Assembly (NCBI GenBank): GCA_900539165.1
Contig: UQAZ01000012.1
Coordinates: forward strand, 1 to 64,000
Length of the DNA stretch: 64,000 nt
Direction: 5' to 3'
Source: an uncultured Oscillospiraceae bacterium
GTDB taxonomy: Bacteria; Bacillota; Clostridia; Oscillospirales; Acutalibacteraceae
This document shows, piece by piece, positions 59,277 to 64,000 of the stretch; position 1 is the first letter of the stretch, and each line of letters opens with the position of its first letter. The notes beneath the pieces are model-generated. The model was not told where the DNA came from. It worked only from the letters and a program-made list of their open reading frames with translations, and searched no databases. Both the position numbers and the translations under genes were made by a program.

Positions 59277-60329
59277 TTACTCACCCTCATAGAAGCCCGA
59301 TTCAGGCTTAATGTCTATTTTCCATGATGTAAGCTTAGCAGCGAGACGAACATTCTGTCCCTTGTTGCCGATAGCGAGTGAAAGCTGGTCGTCAGGAACT
59401 GTTGCTCTGCAAGACTTAGCCTCCTCGTCGAGAATTTCAACGGAAATTACGTCTGACGGAGCAAGTGCCGCTGCAACAAACTCAGCAGGGTCTGTGCTGT
59501 ACTTAACAATATCAATCTTTTCGCCGCCGAGTGCGTCAACAACATTTGATACTCTCTGACCTCTCGGGCCGATACAAGAACCTACTGCATCAACATCCTC
59601 GTCCTTTGACATAACCGCAATCTTTGTACGAGAGCCTGCCTCACGAGAAACGCTCATAATCTCAATAGTGCCGTCAAAAATCTCAGGAACTTCTGTTTCA
59701 AAAAGTCTTCTTACAAGTCCCGGATGTGTACGGCTAATCATAACCTTAGGTCCTTTGCCTGCGTCCTTAACATCAACAACGAAAATCTTAATCATCTGTC
59801 CCTCAACAAGAACCTCGCCCGGAACCTGCTCAGCCTTAGGAAGAATAGCCTCGCTCTTGCCGATTTCGAGAACAGCATTTCCGCTTACAGGGTCAACCTT
59901 ATTTACCTTAGCGGTGATAAGTTCCTGATTCTTGCTCTGGAATTCCTCAAGCATCTTTCCTCTTTCAGCCTCACGAATACCCTGACGGATAACATGCTTA
60001 GCTGTTTGAGCAACAATTCTGCCGAACTCCTTAGTTTTAAGAGGGATGTTGATTGTCTTGCCGACCTTTGCGCTCTTGCGAATAAGCTGTGCCTGCTCAA
60101 GTGTAAGGTCTGTATCCGGGTCTTCAATTTCCTCAACAACATTCTTTGTTACATAAACCTTGATGTTCATTTTTTCAGGGTCGATGTCGCAATGGACAAT
60201 ATCCTTGCCGTTGTAATCGTGCTTGGCAGCAACAATAATTGCGGCTGCAATCTTGTCATAAAGGTATTCCTCGGAAATGCCTTTTTCTGCCGTAAGCATT
60301 TTTACTGCTTCAAAAAATTCCTTATTCAT
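59277..60329 (-). CDS. nusA: Transcription termination/antitermination factor NusA
   Basis: NusA binds RNA polymerase and shapes pausing and termination. The 350-residue protein has the N-terminal RNAP-binding domain (1-125), the S1 domain (about 130-200), and two KH domains with ASGSRTKIAV-like EAGSRTKIAV, GSCIGPRGQRV and LAIGNKGQNVRLA. The acidic C-terminal repeats of proteobacterial NusA are absent, as is normal in Firmicutes. AGGAACGA lies before the ATG. The operon may be self-regulated through the hairpin at 60912-60944. Confidence 0.97.
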   Translation of the reverse strand: MNKEFFEAVKMLTAEKGISEEYLYDKIAAAIIVAAKHDYNGKDIVHCDIDPEKMNIKVYVTKNVVEEIEDPDTDLTLEQAQLIRKSAKVGKTINIPLKTKEFGRIVAQTAKHVIRQGIREAERGKMLEEFQSKNQELITAKVNKVDPVSGNAVLEIGKSEAILPKAEQVPGEVLVEGQMIKIFVVDVKDAGKGPKVMISRTHPGLVRRLFETEVPEIFDGTIEIMSVSREAGSRTKIAVMSKDEDVDAVGSCIGPRGQRVSNVVDALGGEKIDIVKYSTDPAEFVAAALAPSDVISVEILDEEAKSCRATVPDDQLSLAIGNKGQNVRLAAKLTSWKIDIKPESGFYEGE

Positions 60330-60361
60330 TCGTTCCTATCATCCTTTCGGTATTAATTTAA

Positions 60362-60850
60362 TTAAAATTCCTGATTAAAATCATTTATATCAAAATCGTC
60401 AAGCTTAACATATGAAGCATCCTTCTTATTAACGGTAATTACCTCACCGTCTCTAAGCTCAACTGTGATTTCCTTATTCTCATATCCGACAAGCTTGCCG
60501 TTAAAATCTCTTACGCCGTCGATTGCTCTGATAAGTCTCATCATAACCGGAGAGCCGATATATTTTTCAAAATGCTCATCCTTAACAAGCTCTCGCTCAA
60601 CGCCCGGTGAGCTGACCTCAAGCATATAGCTTTGACTAATAGGGTCAGCCTCATCAAGAGGCTTTGTAACAGCGTGAGTAAAATCGACGCAATCGTTAAT
60701 GTCCACACCGCCGTCCTTGTCAATGAAAATTCTGAGGTACCAATCCGTACCCTCCTTAGAGAATTGAACATTCCACAAATCATATCCCATTTTCTCGGCG
60801 ATAGGCTTTATGATTTCCTCAACCCTCTGTACCGTATTTAACTTTGCCAA
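60362..60850 (-). CDS. rimP: Ribosome maturation factor RimP
   Basis: RimP helps early 30S assembly. The 162-residue protein has the N-terminal domain with NVQFSKEGTDWYLRIFIDKD and LEVSSPGVERELV, and the C-terminal SH3-like domain with NGKLVGYENKEITV. The start chosen is a TTG at 60848-60850 with GGTGGTGAAG ahead; the upstream in-frame codons up to 60892 do not resemble RimP. It is the first gene of the operon. Confidence 0.94.
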   Translation of the reverse strand: MAKLNTVQRVEEIIKPIAEKMGYDLWNVQFSKEGTDWYLRIFIDKDGGVDINDCVDFTHAVTKPLDEADPISQSYMLEVSSPGVERELVKDEHFEKYIGSPVMMRLIRAIDGVRDFNGKLVGYENKEITVELRDGEVITVNKKDASYVKLDDFDINDFNQEF

Positions 60851-60911
60851 AACTTCACCACCATTTGCAAGCAAGCATAAAGCCAAAATCAATTAAGCCC
60901 GCCCGCTTATA

Positions 60912-60944
60912 ATAAAAAGAAGCGAACCCCTTTGGGTTCACCTC
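60912..60944 (-). terminator. Terminator-like hairpin in the rimP-nusA leader
   Basis: On the minus strand GAGGTGAACCC pairs with GGGTTCGCTTC (one wobble) around an AAAG loop and TTTTTATTAT follows. It lies between the strong promoter (60970-60997) and rimP, so it is both an end signal for the upstream gene and a possible attenuator for the nusA operon. Confidence 0.7.
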
Positions 60945-60969
60945 ACTTTGTTTACATTCGATTACTTAT

Positions 60970-60997
60970 ATTATATATTATAATATTAATTTGTCAA
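60970..60997 (-). promoter_or_regulatory. Promoter of the rimP-nusA-infB operon
   Basis: TTGACA and TATAAT with 16-base spacing on the minus strand; start near 60963. The -35 box overlaps the stop of the upstream membrane-protein gene. Confidence 0.7.
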
Positions 60998-61344
60998 GAC
61001 TTATTTTTATTAAGCGCACAAAGAACTGTCGGTATCAGCATAACAGTTCCGTACACGCAGGCATACATAACAAGAGGCAAACAAAAAACGATGGCAAGCA
61101 CGCACTGCTTTGTGCTGAGTTCGCCCTTGCCTATAAGCATAAGACAAAAGCCCGTATATGAGCCTGTCGGAAGCAGGGCGGCAAGCAGCGCAAGCCCGAT
61201 TTTTTGAGCTGTTGTAAAATCGCCTGTTCCAAGCCTTGCAAAGCCGAAAACGAGAGCAAGCGACACAAAAAACAGCGCCGAAAAAAGAAGCAACGCACCG
61301 ATTAAATATCTCTTTTTTGTTTTGTTATCCCATTTTTTCAGCAT
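60994..61344 (-). CDS. Small membrane protein of unknown function
   Basis: The 116-residue protein has three clear membrane segments (about 13-34, 47-71 and 82-107) and short charged ends. I do not recognise the family. Its start overlaps the end of the uracil-DNA glycosylase gene by 7 bases, so they are co-transcribed, and its stop coincides with the nusA operon promoter. Confidence 0.75.
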   Translation of the reverse strand: MLKKWDNKTKKRYLIGALLLFSALFFVSLALVFGFARLGTGDFTTAQKIGLALLAALLPTGSYTGFCLMLIGKGELSTKQCVLAIVFCLPLVMYACVYGTVMLIPTVLCALNKNKS

Positions 61345-61907
61345 TGTAAATCAAGTCCGTTTCTTTCAGCTGTCTCTCGAATTATTTTCCAATCATTTAA
61401 CGCAATCGGCTTATTGTTTATATTACGCAAAATAGCCGCAGGGTGATATGTACCCGTATAAAGTCGCCCGTTAATTTCTACAAATTCACCGTGCTGCTTA
61501 GTAACCTTAAAATCCTTGCCGATAAGCCTTTGTGCCGCAATTCTTCCCACGCAAACAATTATTTTCGGGTCGATAATTTCTATCTGCCTGTCAAGCCATT
61601 CGATACATAAATTCTGCTCTGACGGTTTAGGGTCACGATTCTTCGGCGGACGGCATTTTAGCATATTTGCAATGTAGATATTTTTATCTCTTGAAAGACC
61701 GTATTCGCCTATCATTTCGTCAAGCAGCTTTCCCGAACGACCGACAAACGGCTGTCCCTGTATATCCTCGTTTTCACCGGGTGCTTCGCCGATAAGCATT
61801 ATATCGGCATTCTCGTTGCCGATACCGAAAACTATGTTATTTCTGCTCTCGCAGAGTTCGCATCTGCGGCAAGCCTCGCACTCCTTTTTTAATTCGTTCA
61901 AGCTCAT
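61338..61907 (-). CDS. Uracil-DNA glycosylase, family 4 (Fe-S)
   Basis: Family 4 UDG removes uracil from DNA. The 189-residue protein has the N-terminal cluster cysteines CEACRRCELC, the catalytic-loop GEAPGENEDIQGQPFVGRSG, NMLKCRPPKNRDP with a further cluster Cys, CVGRIAAQ and the C-terminal TYHPAAILRN motif. All expected elements are present. Confidence 0.94.
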   Translation of the reverse strand: MSLNELKKECEACRRCELCESRNNIVFGIGNENADIMLIGEAPGENEDIQGQPFVGRSGKLLDEMIGEYGLSRDKNIYIANMLKCRPPKNRDPKPSEQNLCIEWLDRQIEIIDPKIIVCVGRIAAQRLIGKDFKVTKQHGEFVEINGRLYTGTYHPAAILRNINNKPIALNDWKIIRETAERNGLDLQC

Positions 61908-62016
61908 AATAGGCCTCCGAAATTATTTATTTATATAATAGCAAATTTATGGTTGAAAAACAAGTTAAAATGGTTTAATATATATTCGTAATTTGAATAA
62001 AAAGGAGATTATTTTT

Positions 62017-62595
62017 ATGGCAAATCAGGTAGTTGTCGAAATTTCGGCAAGACATGTTCATGTATCAAAAGAAGATTTGGAAACTCTTTTCGGTAAGGAT
62101 TATCAGCTCACAGTTAAGAAAGAGCTTTCTCAGCCGGGTCAATTCGCTTGTGAAGAAAGAGTAAGAGTTGTCGGCACAAAGGGCGAGTTTCCTGCTGTAT
62201 CAATTCTCGGTCCGTGCAGAAAAGCAACACAGGTTGAACTTTCTCTCACCGACGCTCGTTCAATCGGCGTTGTAGCTCCTGTAAGAGAATCGGGCGACAT
62301 TGAAGGCTCAGGCACTTGCAAGCTTGTAGGCCCTTGCGGCGAGGTTGAAATTCCATGCGGTGTTATCGCTGCAAAGCGTCATATCCACGCAACCACTAAG
62401 GACGCAGAAGAATTCGGTCTTACAAACGGCGAAATCGTATCTGTTGAAATCCCTTCTGCAAACGGCAGAAATCTTACCTTCGGCGATGTTGTTGTAAGAG
62501 TAAGCGACAGCTATGCGCTTGCTATGCACATTGATACCGACGAGGCTAACGCAGCAGGTATGAAGCCTAACACAATGGGTACAATTATTAAGTAA
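62017..62595 (+). CDS. pduL: Phosphate propanoyltransferase PduL
   Basis: PduL swaps CoA and phosphate on propionyl or acetyl groups. The 192-residue protein has two PTAC domains, the metal-binding ISARHVHVS near the N-terminus and AAKRHIHATTKDAEEFGL near residue 125, plus ILGPCRKATQVELSLTDAR. No microcompartment shell genes and no N-terminal encapsulation peptide are seen, so it is likely the free cytoplasmic acyl-phosphate enzyme of acetate formation. AAAGGAG lies 8 bases before the ATG at 62017. Confidence 0.93.
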   Translation: MANQVVVEISARHVHVSKEDLETLFGKDYQLTVKKELSQPGQFACEERVRVVGTKGEFPAVSILGPCRKATQVELSLTDARSIGVVAPVRESGDIEGSGTCKLVGPCGEVEIPCGVIAAKRHIHATTKDAEEFGLTNGEIVSVEIPSANGRNLTFGDVVVRVSDSYALAMHIDTDEANAAGMKPNTMGTIIK

Positions 62596-62619
62596 GCTTA
62601 CTGAAATTAACAAAGAATT

Positions 62620-62666
62620 GAAGCTCTGTACGAGGTAAAGTACTCACCTCGCAGGGCTTCTTTTTT
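62620..62666 (+). terminator. Terminator of pduL
   Basis: GAAGCTCTG pairs with CAGGGCTTC, with an inner CGAGGT/ACCTCG stem, followed by TTTTTT. Confidence 0.9.
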
Positions 62667-62789
62667 ATGTTATTATATGACTGTTTTATGATATTTTTTC
62701 GTCTGTAACGTTGTTTTCCATACAGATAGTTTTTTGAAATTTTAACGATATTGATATTTTGTACCCTATTTTTTTATTATTTTTGCATA

Positions 62790-62817
62790 TTGTTTAATGC
62801 ACAGATTGTGTTAATAT
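62790..62817 (+). promoter_or_regulatory. Possible promoter of pdxST
   Basis: TTGTTT and TAATAT with 16-base spacing, 40 bases before the pdxS start. The other sequence between 62667 and 62790 is AT-rich and shows nothing clear. Confidence 0.4.
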
Positions 62818-62857
62818 AGAGATGTTCGAACAAATAAAATAATACAGAGGTAATAAA

Positions 62858-63730
62858 ATGAGCAACAGATATGAATTAAATAAAAATCTCGCCCAGATGC
62901 TCAAGGGCGGAGTAATAATGGACGTAACAACTCCCGAGCAGGCAAAAATCGCAGAGCAGGCAGGTGCTTGTGCAGTAATGGCACTCGAAAGAATCCCTGC
63001 CGACATTCGTGCCGCAGGCGGCGTTTCGAGAATGAGCGACCCTAAAATGATTAAAGGCATTCAGGAGGCTGTTTCTATTCCTGTTATGGCTAAATGCAGA
63101 ATCGGACATATTGCCGAGGCTCAGATTTTGCAGGCTATCGAAATCGACTACATTGACGAGAGCGAAGTTCTCTCACCTGCCGATGACCTTTATCATATCG
63201 ACAAAACAGAATTTGATGTTCCGTTCGTTTGCGGTGCGAGAGATTTGGGAGAAGCCCTCAGAAGAATCGCAGAGGGTGCTTCAATGATAAGAACAAAGGG
63301 CGAGCCGGGTACAGGTGATGTGGTTCAGGCTGTAAGACATATGAGAAAAATCAATGCAGAAATGCGTCGTGTTCAGTCACTTCGCAAGGATGAGCTTTTT
63401 GAAGCGGCAAAGGAATACAGAGTGCCTGTTGAGCTTATTAACTATGTTCACGAAAACGGAAAACTTCCTGTTGTAAACTTTGCAGCAGGCGGTGTCGCAA
63501 CTCCTGCCGATGCAGCTTTGATGATGCAGTTGGGCGCAGAGGGTGTTTTCGTAGGCTCGGGCATATTCAAATCGGGCAATCCCGAAAAAAGAGCAGCCGC
63601 AATAGTTAAGGCTGTTACAAATTACAGCGACCCTGAAATTCTTGCTCAATTGAGTGAAGATTTGGGCGGTGCAATGGTCGGCATTAACGAAAACGAAATT
63701 AAAATAATTATGGAAGAAAGAGGACAGTAA
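62858..63730 (+). CDS. pdxS: Pyridoxal 5'-phosphate synthase, lyase subunit PdxS
   Basis: PdxS condenses ribose 5-phosphate, glyceraldehyde 3-phosphate and ammonia to PLP. The 290-residue barrel protein has GGVIMDVTTPEQAKIAEQAGA, ALERIPADIRAAGGVSRMSD (with the Schiff-base Lys in PVMAKCRIGH), IRTKGEPGTGDVV and FAAGGVATPADAALMM. Together with PdxT it is the ribose-dependent B6 route. AGAGG lies 9 bases before the ATG. Confidence 0.98.
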   Translation: MSNRYELNKNLAQMLKGGVIMDVTTPEQAKIAEQAGACAVMALERIPADIRAAGGVSRMSDPKMIKGIQEAVSIPVMAKCRIGHIAEAQILQAIEIDYIDESEVLSPADDLYHIDKTEFDVPFVCGARDLGEALRRIAEGASMIRTKGEPGTGDVVQAVRHMRKINAEMRRVQSLRKDELFEAAKEYRVPVELINYVHENGKLPVVNFAAGGVATPADAALMMQLGAEGVFVGSGIFKSGNPEKRAAAIVKAVTNYSDPEILAQLSEDLGGAMVGINENEIKIIMEERGQ

Positions 63731-63737
63731 TTGCGAT

Positions 63738-64000
63738 ATGAGAATCGGTGTTCTTGCTCTGCAAGGAGCATTTGAGGAGCATATCAAAATGCTGAACTCA
63801 CTCGGCGTTGAGACTTTTGAAATCCGTCAATTAAAAGATTTAAGCGAAATTCCGGACGGATTGATTATTCCGGGCGGTGAAAGTACGGTTATGAGTAAGC
63901 TTCTTGATGAGCTTAACATTCGCAGCAGAATCATTGAATGCGTAAATGACGGTATGTGCGTTTTTGGCACTTGCGCAGGTTTAATTCTTCTTTGCAAAGA
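63738..64000 (+). CDS. pdxT: Pyridoxal 5'-phosphate synthase, glutaminase subunit PdxT (N-terminal part)
   Basis: The frame runs off the right edge after 87 codons. It begins MRIGVLALQGAFEEHIKML and shows LIIPGGEST and the nucleophile elbow FGTCAGLILL, where the Cys is the glutaminase nucleophile. PdxT supplies ammonia to PdxS, whose gene ends 7 bases upstream. Confidence 0.95.
   Translation, partial: MRIGVLALQGAFEEHIKMLNSLGVETFEIRQLKDLSEIPDGLIIPGGESTVMSKLLDELNIRSRIIECVNDGMCVFGTCAGLILLCK

Noticed and set aside
1..64000. CRISPR arrays, tRNA or rRNA genes, insertion sequences, prophage
   Set aside because: I looked for regular direct repeats, cloverleaf-like segments and transposase or integrase frames and found none.

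Overview
The window looks like chromosomal core DNA from a spore-lineage, low-to-mid GC Gram-positive anaerobe of the class Clostridia, most like the Ruminococcaceae/Oscillospiraceae of the gut. The grounds are a Spo0A regulator, the miaB-ricA-mutS-mutL order known from Bacillus, a Firmicutes-type rimP-nusA-rnpM-ylxQ-infB-rbfA operon, ECF vitamin transporters, a CD1247-type protein and a very large secreted FIVAR-like protein. No tRNA, rRNA, CRISPR array, prophage or transposase gene was seen. Almost all genes are intact; only mutL (left edge) and pdxT (right edge) are cut.

Layout. 1-5.8 kb (minus): mismatch repair and tRNA/RNA-decay genes miaB-ricA-mutS-mutL. 6.0-7.6 kb (plus): malQ. 7.6-16.0 kb (minus): an aromatic amino acid operon tyrA-aroB-aroA-aroC-pheA continuing closely into a TVP38-family membrane protein, galK and a lipid kinase, behind a very good promoter with a palindrome at the start site. 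16.1-23.2 kb (minus): an accessory locus with a ~2,140-residue secreted protein flanked by two nearly identical 46-residue peptides. 23.6-31.5 kb (plus): an ECF S component with a structured leader, rlmB, an 810-residue P-type-ATPase-like protein lacking the catalytic motif, degV, a pseudouridine synthase, a zinc phospholipase C-like protein, a LuxS variant and two small genes.

31.6-46.7 kb (minus): glnA with a terminator-like leader, capA-like gene, Na/Ca exchanger, CD1247-like Cys-rich protein, efp, aroQ, rpsU, uppP, histidine phosphatase, spo0A with two matching palindromes, an EamA transporter, a 290-bp nested inverted-repeat element, an amino-acid ABC transporter and an M16C peptidase. 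46.9-48.4 kb (plus): an NSS sodium symporter. 48.5-61.9 kb (minus): the nusA-infB translation operon running through truB and ribF into a HAD phosphatase, a complete ECF transporter (T, fused double ATPase, S), a DUF523 protein and a sugar acetyltransferase; upstream lie a small membrane protein and a family 4 uracil-DNA glycosylase. 62.0-64.0 kb (plus): pduL, then pdxS-pdxT for vitamin B6.

The best candidates for something undescribed are the paired 46-residue peptides around the giant secreted protein, whose shared C-terminal half differs only by synonymous changes; the pseudo-P-type ATPase; the LuxS homologue without its catalytic cysteine; and the nested inverted-repeat element at 41.2-41.5 kb. 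Promoters, terminators and hairpins were found by eye and their strength is not calculated.
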